Part shown: positions 8,200-16,243 of the stretch, in pieces
Layout of the letters: every line of letters starts with the position of its first letter
Numbering within the stretch: position 1 is the stretch's first letter
Assembly: GCF_900103325.1 (NCBI RefSeq)
Contig: NZ_FMXM01000002.1
Coordinates: 496,001 to 560,000 of the forward strand
Source of the DNA: Mesorhizobium qingshengii
GTDB lineage: Bacteria > Pseudomonadota > Alphaproteobacteria > Rhizobiales > Rhizobiaceae
Reading direction: 5' to 3'
Length of the DNA: 64,000 nucleotides
The notes under the pieces: generated by a model
What the model saw: the letters and a program-made list of their open reading frames with translations, nothing else
What the model was told of the DNA's origin: nothing
Databases searched by the model: none
Program-made: the position numbers and the translations under genes

Positions 8200-8327
8200 C
8201 CTGCCTCACGGTCGCCGCCCGAAACCGATGTGCCGAAGCAGCCCGTCCTTCGGGACGAACTGAAGCACACCGGCAAGGTGGAGAGCGATCATTCCGGTGA
8301 GCAGCACCGCCAGCGCCGCCCTGCCCC
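8200..8327 (-). pseudogene. Remnant of cytochrome b561-type protein C-terminus
   Basis: Read on the minus strand, this stretch gives AVLLTGMIALHLAGVLQFVP and then KDGLLRHR. That fits the last transmembrane helix with a heme-ligand His and the closing KDGxLRR segment of prokaryotic cytochrome b561 proteins. Nothing of the first three helices is present upstream, where the AhpD-like gene begins, so this is a truncated leftover. Confidence 0.4.
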
Positions 8328-8328
8328 A

Positions 8329-8784
8329 CTACCCCCAGGCGCCGACCATCTGTCGTGTCGTGGCGTTTAGCCGGTTGAAGGCGTTGATCAGGGCGATCTG
8401 GACGACCAGGGCGGCCAGCGCCTTTTCATCATAGTGCCGGGCGGCTTCGTCCCAGACATCGTCCGGCACCGCGTCCGGCCGGTCGGCGAGCCTTGTGCCG
8501 GCCTCGGCGAGCGCCAGGGCCGCCCGTTCGGCGTCGGTGAAGTATGGCGTCTCCCGCCATGCCGCGAGGGCAAAGATGCGCTCGTCCTTTTCGCCGGCCT
8601 TCTTCAGTTCGCGCGCATGCATGTCGACGCAGGCGCTGCAGCTGTTGATCTGGCTGGCGCGCAGATGGACGAGCTTGCGCGTCACATAAGGCACCTCAGC
8701 CGCCACGGTCGACTTGTCCAGCGCCAGCAGGGCCTGCAGGGCGCCGGGAAAGAGCGCTACCGGATTTTTGATCCTTGCTTGCAT
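8329..8784 (-). CDS. AhpD-like carboxymuconolactone decarboxylase family protein
   Basis: 151 residues with the alkylhydroperoxidase core: SQINSCSACVDMHARELKK carries the CxxC-x3-H triad used by AhpD-type enzymes to reduce hydroperoxides with a thiol partner. The C-terminal helices (ALVVQIALINAFNRLNATTR) are also typical. The ATG at 8784 has a perfect AAGGAGG site. It faces away from cutC, and the shared upstream region holds a strong palindrome at 8930 that could bind a TetR- or MarR-type regulator; no such regulator is adjacent. Confidence 0.82.
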   Translation of the reverse strand: MQARIKNPVALFPGALQALLALDKSTVAAEVPYVTRKLVHLRASQINSCSACVDMHARELKKAGEKDERIFALAAWRETPYFTDAERAALALAEAGTRLADRPDAVPDDVWDEAARHYDEKALAALVVQIALINAFNRLNATTRQMVGAWG

Positions 8785-8929
8785 ATCTGCCTCCTTCTTG
8801 AAGAGTTTTGTCAGGGCGTGTTTTGCCGAGCCCGGATGCCACGCATCGAGGCTTCAGTGTTTGATTCAGCCAGTTAGCCGGTCGCCGTTGGCGGCGTATC
8901 GTCCACGCGGGATCAATAACCGGCAGGCT

Positions 8930-8950
8930 ATTGGTTAATCCATAACCAAT
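8930..8950. promoter_or_regulatory. Perfect palindrome ATTGGTTA-N5-TAACCAAT
   Basis: Arms 8930-8937 and 8943-8950 are perfectly complementary with an ATCCA centre. It lies 146 bases upstream of the AhpD-like gene and 124 bases upstream of cutC, inside the 289-base divergent intergenic region. The geometry suits a dimeric repressor such as a TetR-family protein (inference). Confidence 0.5.
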
Positions 8951-9073
8951 CAGCTATGAAATTGTCAAGCGTGGAATTTGATGCCTGGCCCAAGTGGCGG
9001 CGCGCTGTTCGCGCTTTCGCGCCAACCGGCCCGATGCTAGGGCTGGCGCCGACATCATCGACTGGATCGCCCC

Positions 9074-9832
9074 TTGACCAAACAACCTCGCCTGCCGCTG
9101 ATCGAAATCTGTGTCGAAGGCATCGATGGCCTTTTGGCAGCGCAGGCTGCCGGCGCCGACCGGGTCGAACTGTGCGCCAGCCTGGTCGAAGGCGGCATCA
9201 CGCCGAGCCTCGGCACGGTGCGCGCCGCCCTCGACCAGGCGACCGTGCAGTTTCATGTCATGGTGCGGCCGCGCGGCGGCGATTTTCTCTACAGCAACAC
9301 CGAATATCGCTCGATGCTTGCCGATGTCGCCGCGCTGCGCGACCTCGGCGTGCCCGGCGTGGTGTTTGGCTGCCTGAACGCCAATGGCACCATCGACGAG
9401 GAGCGCATGAACGAGTTGACGAGGGCCGCCGGGCGCCTGAACGTCACCTGCCACCGCGCCTTCGACATGACGCGCGATCCGGCCGAGGCGCTCGAAGCGC
9501 TGATCCGCTGCAAGGTCGGCCGCGTGCTGACCAGCGGCCAGCGCGACACCGCCATCGAAGGCATCTCACTGCTGGCGGATCTGGTGCGGCAGGCCGGCGA
9601 CCGCATCGTTATCCTCGGCTGTGGCGGGCTCGACCTTGGCAACATCGCCGAGGTGCGCAAAAGGACAGGACTGGCCGAAATGCATTTTGCCGCCCTCAAG
9701 GACGTGCCGAGCGCCATGCACTACCGCAACCCCCATGTCGGCATGGGCGGCTCCGACCTCGACCGCGAGTACCGCAACACCTTGACCGACACGAACCTCG
9801 TGGCGGCGACGATCGCGGCAGCCAAGGCATGA
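9074..9832 (+). CDS. cutC: Copper homeostasis protein CutC
   Basis: 252 residues covering the CutC TIM-barrel family (PF03932): LIEICVEGIDGLLAAQAAGADRVELC in pieces at the N-terminus, VMVRPRGGDFLYS, VFGCLNANGTID, TCHRAFDMTRDP, LTSGQRDTAIEG and HFAALKDV. The family was tied to copper tolerance in E. coli, but its biochemical activity is unsettled. The likely initiator is a TTG at 9074 with no strong ribosome site; no ATG is available before the conserved ICVEG segment. The stop overlaps the start of the GNAT gene by four bases, so the two are translationally coupled. Confidence 0.85.
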   Translation: MTKQPRLPLIEICVEGIDGLLAAQAAGADRVELCASLVEGGITPSLGTVRAALDQATVQFHVMVRPRGGDFLYSNTEYRSMLADVAALRDLGVPGVVFGCLNANGTIDEERMNELTRAAGRLNVTCHRAFDMTRDPAEALEALIRCKVGRVLTSGQRDTAIEGISLLADLVRQAGDRIVILGCGGLDLGNIAEVRKRTGLAEMHFAALKDVPSAMHYRNPHVGMGGSDLDREYRNTLTDTNLVAATIAAAKA

Positions 9833-10326
9833 CCGCGACCCCAGCCTCGATCAGCCGTGTAGCGCCCGAAGACGAAGCGGCGATCCTTGCGCTCAACAAC
9901 GAGCACGCAGTCGAACTGTCTTGGCTGGAGCCAGAGCGGCTGTCCTTCCTGCTCGGCGAGGCATTCTACGCGCGCCGCATCGGCGACCTCGAAGCCTTCA
10001 TCATGACCTTCGACCAGGACGCCGGTTACGACAGTCCGAATTTCGTCTGGTTCCGCGAGCGCTACCCGCGCTTCGTCTATGTCGACCGTGTCGTCGTGGC
10101 GGCACAAGCGCGCGGCCGTGGCCACGCCCGCCGGCTCTATCAGGATCTGTTTGACCATGTCGCAGCCGCCGGCCACACGCTGGTCACCTGCGAGGTCAAT
10201 ATCGATCCGCCCAACCCGGCTTCCGATGCCTTTCACGCCGCCCTCGGCTTCACCGAGGTCGGCGATGCCGTCATCCATGGCGGCAAGAAGGCGGTGCGCT
10301 ACTATGTCAGGCAGATCCCCGCCTGA
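9829..10326 (+). CDS. GNAT family N-acetyltransferase
   Basis: 165 residues. The acetyl-CoA binding pyrophosphate loop is VVVAAQARGRGHARRLYQDL, containing the Q/RxxGxG/A signature, followed by CEVNIDPPNPASDAFHAALGF, the usual end strand and helix of the fold. The start overlaps the cutC stop (ATGA). Members of this subgroup are frequent partners of CutC-like proteins in rhizobia; the acceptor substrate is unknown. Confidence 0.8.
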   Translation: MTATPASISRVAPEDEAAILALNNEHAVELSWLEPERLSFLLGEAFYARRIGDLEAFIMTFDQDAGYDSPNFVWFRERYPRFVYVDRVVVAAQARGRGHARRLYQDLFDHVAAAGHTLVTCEVNIDPPNPASDAFHAALGFTEVGDAVIHGGKKAVRYYVRQIPA

Positions 10327-10395
10327 TCCGCTGGCGCTGGCCACATAAAAAAGCCGCAGCTAATATGGGTGTTTCCGCCAACCGGAGGAACCCCG

Positions 10396-10884
10396 ATGGC
10401 AAGCAATGTCTTCCGTTTCGACGAAAGCTGGCACATCCCCGAGGGCACGCCCCTGGAAGTGTGGGAGGTGCTCTCGGATGCCGAACTGCTGCCGCTCTGG
10501 TGGGGTGACGTCTACAAGGAAGTGGTGCCGCTGGACAGGAGAGGCAAGGCGTCCATCGGTTCGCGCGCAAGAGCACGGGCTCGCGGCGCCCTGCCCTATG
10601 AACTGAATTTCATCATCGAGGCAGCGGAACTTGAGCCCGGCCGGCTGGTGGTGGTGAAAACCCTTGGCGACTTCGACGGAGTGTGGCGGGCCGAATTGTC
10701 GCCGTCGGGCACCGGCACCCATGTCCAGCTGACCTGGCAGGTCACGGTGCTGAGACCAATCCTCAAATTCCTCGCACCGCTGCTGCGGCCGGCCTTCGCC
10801 TGGAACCACCGCTGGACGACGCCGCGCGGCGAAGCCGGCCTGCGGCGGTATCTTAAGGCGCGGAAAAACAGCGCCTCGGCCTGA
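10396..10884 (+). CDS. SRPBCC (START-like) domain protein
   Basis: 162 residues with the helix-grip fold pattern of polyketide cyclase/dehydrase proteins: [20 protein letters not shown] at the N-terminus, the turn [13 protein letters not shown], beta strands through [20 protein letters not shown] and a long C-terminal helix with [17 protein letters not shown]. These proteins bind hydrophobic ligands in a deep cavity. The ATG at 10396 has a GGAGGAA site, so the upstream GTG-type extension is rejected. It converges on the acyltransferase gene. Ligand unknown. Confidence 0.72.
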   Translation: MASNVFRFDESWHIPEGTPLEVWEVLSDAELLPLWWGDVYKEVVPLDRRGKASIGSRARARARGALPYELNFIIEAAELEPGRLVVVKTLGDFDGVWRAELSPSGTGTHVQLTWQVTVLRPILKFLAPLLRPAFAWNHRWTTPRGEAGLRRYLKARKNSASA

Positions 10885-10899
10885 CGATGACGGCGGTAT

Positions 10900-11922
10900 T
10901 CACCAATTGCGGTTGAGCCATTCGCGTGCCGGCCGCTCGATGACGTAGTAGCTGCAGAGCGCGCAGGCAAAGACCCCGGCCAGCATCAGCCATGGGTTGC
11001 TGCCATGCTCATAGACGAATTTGTAGAACGGCTGCTGCCACAGATACAGCGAATACGACCACAGCCCCAGCATCGTCATCGGCGATGAGGACAGCAATCC
11101 GGTCAGATAGCCGGTGTTGAAATCGAGCGCGTTGACGGCGAGCGCCAGCAGCGGCACCGCCAGGAGATAGTGGATCGGCGTCGGCACCGGATCGAGGAAC
11201 AACACAATCGCGCCGACCGTTGCCGCCAGCGCCACGTGCGTGCCCCTGAACACCGCCGGCAGCCTGCCCTCGGCCTTGAGCAGGCAGATCGATGCCGACA
11301 GCAGGATCGACGCGATGTGCACGTCGGTGCGCCAGTAGGTGGTCTCGTAGTCCAGATCGAACACCCAGTACGAGATCGCGCCGTTCCCCATGGCAAACAG
11401 GGCCAGTGTCACCAGCAGTGGGATCACGCGGTTGCGGCTGAAGACGAGCGCGCTGATCAGCGCCAGGATGATATAGGCGTGCTCCTCGACGCAGAGCGAC
11501 CAGATATGGTCCAGCGCCCCGGCCCGGGTAACGAGAATGCCGGCATAATTGTAGGTGAATGTCAGCGCCGTCAGCGCCGCCTTCCATTTGAAGGCGATGA
11601 ATGTGCCGGAGAGCGCAATCATGGCAACGATGACGAACACCAGCAGAGCCGGATAGATGCGCGAGAAGCGGCGCTTGAAGAATTTCTTCAGCGGGTAGCG
11701 TTCGATGAAAAGGATCTCGGCCATCAGCCGGCCGCTGAGCACGAAGAAGAATTCGACACCCAGAACCCCGAGATTGATTCCGGGAACAGGGAAAAAATGG
11801 CCGATCAGCACCAGGGCTATCGACAGGCCGCGCCAGCCGTCGAGATAGGCCAATCTTGTCCTGGCCGATCTGTCGGTGGCGGTTAGGGACCGAACCATAT
11901 GGGTTGCGGAAATGTCGGACAT
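10900..11922 (-). CDS. Acyltransferase family 3 membrane protein (OafA-like)
   Basis: 340 residues and about ten membrane spans. The N-terminus LAYLDGWRGLSIALVLIGHF carries the family's key R-G and H residues, and GVEFFFVLSGRLMAEILF carries the FFxLSG motif of acyltransferase 3 proteins. These enzymes transfer acetyl or other acyl groups to sugars of O-antigen, exopolysaccharide or Nod factor. Start MSDIS at 11922 is chosen for its AAAGGA site; 36 extra upstream codons look non-coding. A perfect TGCA-type palindrome lies 80 bases upstream. Not linked to a polysaccharide cluster here, so the acceptor is unknown. Confidence 0.82.
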   Translation of the reverse strand: MSDISATHMVRSLTATDRSARTRLAYLDGWRGLSIALVLIGHFFPVPGINLGVLGVEFFFVLSGRLMAEILFIERYPLKKFFKRRFSRIYPALLVFVIVAMIALSGTFIAFKWKAALTALTFTYNYAGILVTRAGALDHIWSLCVEEHAYIILALISALVFSRNRVIPLLVTLALFAMGNGAISYWVFDLDYETTYWRTDVHIASILLSASICLLKAEGRLPAVFRGTHVALAATVGAIVLFLDPVPTPIHYLLAVPLLALAVNALDFNTGYLTGLLSSSPMTMLGLWSYSLYLWQQPFYKFVYEHGSNPWLMLAGVFACALCSYYVIERPAREWLNRNW

Positions 11923-12001
11923 TCCGATCCTTTCGCATTGGTCATGCGAAAGGGTACGGCGGTACGCTGTCCAAACCCGGCTCGCATTCCCGCCCCAAAT
12001 C

Positions 12002-12018
12002 ATATTGCAGTGCAATAT
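12002..12018. promoter_or_regulatory. Perfect 17-bp palindrome upstream of acyltransferase
   Basis: ATATTGCA-G-TGCAATAT, with the arms perfectly complementary around one central base, 80 bases before the acyltransferase start. A further TGCAAGTGC follows at about 12026. TGCA-rich pairs of this kind resemble sites reported for the PhaR/AniA carbon-flow regulator of alphaproteobacteria, but this link is only a resemblance. Confidence 0.45.
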
Positions 12019-12152
12019 CAGTTTGTGCAAGTGCGAGATTGCTGCCGGGGCAGTTTCAGGGGCAGTAAGCGGCCGGAACTGCTTGAAGCAAAGGAGGCTG
12101 GCGCGGCAGCGATTCCTTCAGAAACTGGACGACTACAGCCCGCCACATATGA

Positions 12153-12177
12153 AAAAAGGGCCGTGAAGGCCCTTTTT
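12153..12177. terminator. Bidirectional intrinsic terminator
   Basis: AAAAAGGGCC (12153-12162) and GGCCCTTTTT (12168-12177) form a perfect stem with a GTGAA loop. A-runs and T-runs on both sides let it work in either direction. It lies 22 bases beyond the coxM stop (minus strand), so it most likely ends the coxSLM transcript. Confidence 0.75.
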
Positions 12178-12199
12178 CATTGCAGTGTTCTCGCACGTT

Positions 12200-12997
12200 T
12201 CAGGCGTTCGCGGCAGCCACCGCGCGCTTGGCCATCACCGCGATCAGATTTGCGCGGTAGTCGGCCGAGGCGTGGATGTCGGTCATCAAATTCTTCGCCG
12301 GCACCTTGACGCCGTCGAGCGCGGCGGCCGCGAAATTCTTGGCGAGCGCTGCCTCGATCTCTTTCGAGCGGAAGACGCCGTCGTCGCCGGCGCCGGTGAC
12401 GGCAACGCTGACGCCGTCCTTGCCCTTGGCCACGAACACGCCGACGATCGCGTAGCGCGATGCCGGGTTGCGGAATTTTTCATAGGCAGCCTTGGCCGGC
12501 GCCGAGAAGGTGATGGCGGTGACGATTTCGCCATCCTTCAACGACGTCTCGAACAGGCCCTTGAAGAACTTGTCGGCCGCGATCTGGCGCTTGTTGGTGA
12601 CGATGGTGGCGCCGAGCGCCAGCAGCGCCGCCGGATAGTCGGCCGCCGGATCGTTGTTGGCGATCGAGCCGCCGATTGTCCCCCGGTGGCGCACCGCCGG
12701 ATCGCCGATCAGCGACGCGAGATGGGCAAGCGCCGGACAGGCCTTCTTCAGCTTCTCGTCCCGGGCGACGTCGTAATGCGTGGTGGCGGCGCCGATGGTG
12801 ACGGTCTTGCCCGACACCTTGACGCCTTGCAGTTCCTTGATCCGCGACAGGTCGACAAGATCGGAAGGGGCTGCAAGCCGCGTCTTCATGGCCGGGATCA
12901 GCGTCATGCCGCCCGACAGCAGCTTGGCGTCGCCGGTCTTGACGAGTTTGGCGGCATCCGTGACCGAGGCGGCGCGGTGATAGTTGACCGAATACAT
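12200..12997 (-). CDS. coxM: Aerobic CO dehydrogenase-like FAD subunit (CoxM)
   Basis: 265 residues, the medium subunit of a xanthine-oxidase-family molybdenum hydroxylase. FAD-binding signatures are visible: [19 protein letters not shown] near residue 30 and [20 protein letters not shown] near residue 110, followed by the CO_deh_flav_C domain from about 165. It passes electrons from the 2Fe-2S subunit to an acceptor. It is the last gene of coxS-coxL-coxM, 12 bases after coxL, and is followed by a terminator. Because the large subunit is form II, the physiological substrate may not be CO. Confidence 0.88.
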   Translation of the reverse strand: MYSVNYHRAASVTDAAKLVKTGDAKLLSGGMTLIPAMKTRLAAPSDLVDLSRIKELQGVKVSGKTVTIGAATTHYDVARDEKLKKACPALAHLASLIGDPAVRHRGTIGGSIANNDPAADYPAALLALGATIVTNKRQIAADKFFKGLFETSLKDGEIVTAITFSAPAKAAYEKFRNPASRYAIVGVFVAKGKDGVSVAVTGAGDDGVFRSKEIEAALAKNFAAAALDGVKVPAKNLMTDIHASADYRANLIAVMAKRAVAAANA

Positions 12998-13009
12998 GCT
13001 TCTTCCTCC

Positions 13010-15361
13010 TCAGTGTTTCGTCGTCGCGCGGATCGCTGCCCACACGGTGGACGGCGAAGCCGGCATGGCGAGATCGTTGCTGCCGATGGCGTCGGTGATG
13101 GCGTTGATCACCGCCGGCGGCGAGCCGATGGCGCCGGCCTCGCCACAGCCCTTGATGCCGAGCGGATTGCCCGGGCACGGCGTGTTCGAGGTCGAGACCT
13201 TGAACGACGGCAGGTCGCCGGCGCGCGGCATGGTGTAGTCCATGTAGCTCGCGGTCAAAAGCTGGCCACTATTGTCATAGTGGGCACCCTCGAGCAGAGC
13301 CTGGCCGATGCCTTGCGCCAGTCCGCCATGCACCTGGCCTTCGACGATCATAGGGTTGATGATGTTGCCGAAATCGTCGGCGGCGACGAACTGGATGATC
13401 TCGGTGGTGCCGGTTTCCGGGTCGACCTCGACCTCGCAAATGTAGCAGCCGGCCGGGAAGGTGAAGTTCGACGGATCGTAGAACGCCGTCTCCTTCAACC
13501 CGGGCTCCATGCCGCCCGGCAGATTGTGGGCGGTATAGGCGGCGAGCGCCATCTGGAACCACGGCACGTTCTTGTCGGTGCCGGCCACCTTCAGCGCGCC
13601 GTTCTCGATGACGATGTCGCCCTCGTCGGCCTCGAGCAGGTGGGCGGCAATCTTCTTGGCCTTGGCCTCGACCTTGTCGAGCGCCTTGACGATCGCCGAC
13701 ATGCCGACCGCGCCCGAGCGTGAACCATAGGTGCCCATGCCCATCTGCACCTTGTCGGTGTCGCCGTGAATGATCGAGACCGAATCGAGCGGCACGCCAA
13801 AGCGCTCGTTGACCAGTTGCGCGAAGGTCGTTTCATGGCCCTGGCCGTGGCTGTGCGAGCCGGTCAGAACCTCGATCGTGCCGACCGCGTTGACGCGAAC
13901 CTCGGCACTTTCCCAAAGGCCGACACCGGCCCCGAGGCTGCCGACCGCCGCCGACGGCGCGATACCGCAGGCCTCGATGTAGCAGCTCATGCCGATACCG
14001 CGCAGCAGCCCCTTCTTGGCGGCGGCGGCCTTGCGCTTGGCAAAGCCGGCATAGTCCGACGCCTTCATCGCGGCATCGAGAGAGGCTGCGTAGTCGCCGG
14101 CGTCATAGCACATGATGACCGGCGTCTGGTGCGGGAACGAGGTGATGAAGTTCTTGCGCCGCAGCTCCGCCGGCGAGACGCCGAACTGGCGCGCCGCGGT
14201 CTCCATCATGCGTTCCATGACGAAGGTCGCTTCCGGCCGCCCCGCCCCGCGATAGGCGTCGACCGGCGCTGTGTTGGTGTAGATCGCCTTCACATTGGCG
14301 TGGATCGCCGGGATGTTGTACTGGCCCGACAGCAGCGTCGCGTAGAGATAGGTCGGCGTCGCCGACGAGAACAGCGACATGTAGGCGCCGAGATTGGCTT
14401 TGGTCTCGACCTTCAGGCCAAGAATCTTGTGGTCTTTGTCGAAAGCCATTTCAGCATGGGTGTGATGGTCGCGGCCATGCGCGTCGGTGAGGAAGCTCTC
14501 GGTGCGGTCGGCCACCCATTTGACCGGCACGCCGGTCTTCTTCGACGCCCAAAGGCAGACGATCTCTTCGGGATAGATGTAGATCTTCGAGCCGAAGCCG
14601 CCACCGACGTCCGGCGCTATGACGCGCAGCTTGTTTTCCGGCGCGACATTGTAGAAGGCGCTCATTACCAGCCGCGCGACATGCGGGTTCTGCGACGTCG
14701 TCCAGCAGGTGTAGTGGTCCTCCGCCTTGTCGTAATGACCAAGGGCGGCACGCGGCTCCATGGCATTGGGAACCAGGCGATTGTTGATGATGTCCATCTT
14801 GACGACATGGGCCGCCTTCTGGAAGGCCGCCGCCGTGTCGTCGGCGTTGCCGATGTCCCAATCAAAGATCAGATTGTTGTCGGCCTCGGGATGGATCTGC
14901 GGCGCGCCCTTGTCCATCGCCTTCGAGGCGTCAACGACGGCCTTCAGCTCCTTGTAGGTGATCTCGACCGCCTCGGCCGCGTCACGCGCCTGGCCCTTGG
15001 TTTCGGCGACCACGATGACGACGGCGTCGCCGACATAGCGCACCTTGTCGAAGGCCAGCGGCGACCACGCCCCCATCTTCATCGGCGAGCCATCCTTGGA
15101 GTGGATCATCCAGCCGCATATGAGATTGCCGATACCGTCGGCCTTGAGCTCCTTGCCGGTCAGCACGCCAATGACGCCGGGCATGGCTTGAGCCTTTTTG
15201 ACGTCGATCTTCTTGATCTGCGCATGCGCGTGCGGGCTGCGCACAAAGGCAGCATGCTTCATGCCGGGAACCACCATGTCGTCGACATAGCGGCCGGCAC
15301 CGGTGATGAACCTTTTGTCTTCCTTGCGCGCCACACGAGCGCCAACACCTTCAATACCCAT
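13010..15361 (-). CDS. coxL: Aerobic CO dehydrogenase-like molybdopterin subunit, form II (CoxL)
   Basis: 783 residues, full length for the large subunit that carries the molybdopterin-cytosine-dinucleotide cofactor. The active-site motif at residues 369-375 is AYRGAGR, the form II signature; form I enzymes that carry out efficient CO oxidation have AYxCSFR. Other family blocks include [18 protein letters not shown] near residue 250, [16 protein letters not shown] near 505 and [20 protein letters not shown] at the end. Form II enzymes are widespread in rhizobia and their substrate is debated. No CoxD/E/F or MocA-like maturation genes accompany it in this window, so cofactor insertion must rely on genes elsewhere. 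Confidence 0.9.
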   Translation of the reverse strand: MGIEGVGARVARKEDKRFITGAGRYVDDMVVPGMKHAAFVRSPHAHAQIKKIDVKKAQAMPGVIGVLTGKELKADGIGNLICGWMIHSKDGSPMKMGAWSPLAFDKVRYVGDAVVIVVAETKGQARDAAEAVEITYKELKAVVDASKAMDKGAPQIHPEADNNLIFDWDIGNADDTAAAFQKAAHVVKMDIINNRLVPNAMEPRAALGHYDKAEDHYTCWTTSQNPHVARLVMSAFYNVAPENKLRVIAPDVGGGFGSKIYIYPEEIVCLWASKKTGVPVKWVADRTESFLTDAHGRDHHTHAEMAFDKDHKILGLKVETKANLGAYMSLFSSATPTYLYATLLSGQYNIPAIHANVKAIYTNTAPVDAYRGAGRPEATFVMERMMETAARQFGVSPAELRRKNFITSFPHQTPVIMCYDAGDYAASLDAAMKASDYAGFAKRKAAAAKKGLLRGIGMSCYIEACGIAPSAAVGSLGAGVGLWESAEVRVNAVGTIEVLTGSHSHGQGHETTFAQLVNERFGVPLDSVSIIHGDTDKVQMGMGTYGSRSGAVGMSAIVKALDKVEAKAKKIAAHLLEADEGDIVIENGALKVAGTDKNVPWFQMALAAYTAHNLPGGMEPGLKETAFYDPSNFTFPAGCYICEVEVDPETGTTEIIQFVAADDFGNIINPMIVEGQVHGGLAQGIGQALLEGAHYDNSGQLLTASYMDYTMPRAGDLPSFKVSTSNTPCPGNPLGIKGCGEAGAIGSPPAVINAITDAIGSNDLAMPASPSTVWAAIRATTKH

Positions 15362-15389
15362 CAGAAATTCCTCCCGAATTGCCGAAATA

Positions 15390-15489
15390 GCGAATAGTGA
15401 GTAGCGAATAGCAAGGGGCGGTTGGGATGGGTTGGCGCCTGGTCAGAGGAACTGACCGCGCTGATCCCTGTTCGCCATTCCCTATTCGC
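15390..15489. repeat. Intergenic element with GCGAATAG repeats
   Basis: Within the 135-base gap between coxS and coxL, GCGAATAG occurs twice as a direct repeat (15390-15397 and 15404-15411), and its complement CTATTCGC occurs at 15482-15489, so the whole segment can fold into a long hairpin. Repeats of this AATAGCGAATAG type recur in Mesorhizobium intergenic regions in my recollection. Inside an operon it could act as mRNA processing or stabilising structure. Confidence 0.5.
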
Positions 15490-15496
15490 GTTTTCC

Positions 15497-15997
15497 CTAG
15501 GCAGCCTGCCTGGCTTTGCCCTTCGACGCCTTGGACATCGTCTTCGATGCGGCGAGGATCGCCTTCACGATGTTGTGGTAGCCGGTGCAGCGGCAGATGT
15601 TGCCTTCGAGTTCGGCGCGCACCGTCGCCTCGTCGAGGCCTTCGGGGTGGCGGTTGATCATGTCGGTCGCCGTCATGATCATTCCCGGCGTGCAGAAGCC
15701 GCACTGGAGCCCATGATGCTCCTTGAACGCGGCCTGCACCGGATGCAGATCGGCGCCATTGGCCAGGCCTTCGATCGTCACGATGGTCGAGCCGGAGGCC
15801 TGTACCGCGAGCATCGTGCAGGACTTGACCGCCTTGCCGTCGACATGCACGACGCAGGTCCCGCACTGCGAAGTGTCACAACCAACATGCGTGCCGGTAA
15901 GGCCGAGATTCTCCCGCAAGAAATGAACCAGCAGCGTTCGGTCCTCGGCAGTGCCATTGACCCGCTTTCCGTTCACCATCAACGAAACGTCCGACAT
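15497..15997 (-). CDS. coxS: Aerobic CO dehydrogenase-like 2Fe-2S subunit (CoxS)
   Basis: 166 residues. The plant-ferredoxin-type cluster ligands are in [15 protein letters not shown] with the last Cys in KSCTML. The second, helical cluster uses [10 protein letters not shown] and [11 protein letters not shown]. It relays electrons from the molybdenum centre in CoxL to FAD in CoxM. The ATG at 15997 has a GGGAGGA site; an upstream ATG at 16060 would add 21 unlikely residues. First gene of the operon, 184 bases of shared upstream region separating the two cox and FIST gene starts apart from the short leader. Confidence 0.9.
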   Translation of the reverse strand: MSDVSLMVNGKRVNGTAEDRTLLVHFLRENLGLTGTHVGCDTSQCGTCVVHVDGKAVKSCTMLAVQASGSTIVTIEGLANGADLHPVQAAFKEHHGLQCGFCTPGMIMTATDMINRHPEGLDEATVRAELEGNICRCTGYHNIVKAILAASKTMSKASKGKARQAA

Positions 15998-16061
15998 GAA
16001 TCCTCCCTGGGTATAACCTTGGTCATCACGCTGCCGACGCGGTGTTGGCGCTTCGGCCATG

Positions 16062-16084
16062 CGTTATTCGTACACCGCATAACG
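16062..16084. promoter_or_regulatory. Inverted repeat between coxS and the FIST gene
   Basis: CGTTAT (16062-16067) and ATAACG (16079-16084) flank an 11-base centre, and CGTAC is also repeated directly at 16069 and 16083. The site lies 65 bases upstream of coxS and 160 bases upstream of the divergent FIST gene, so a regulator bound here could control both directions. A LuxR-type response regulator encoded nearby is a candidate (inference). Confidence 0.4.
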
Positions 16085-16243
16085 TACAAAAAACAGCACG
16101 TCGAAAACTCGGCTCATTGTACTTTCGATCATGGCCGGGCAAAACGTGCAATCCGGTCGCCCCATTGCCAAAACGCCGATTGAAGACAACAATGCCATGC
16201 GACGCCCGCGCGCCCGACGCGCATAAAAACAGCGTCGGAGGAA

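Noticed and set aside
12185..15397. Very long plus-strand open frames opposite coxM and coxL
   Set aside because: They mirror the high-GC third-position bias of the real genes on the other strand, have Arg/Asp/His-rich composition and no family resemblance.
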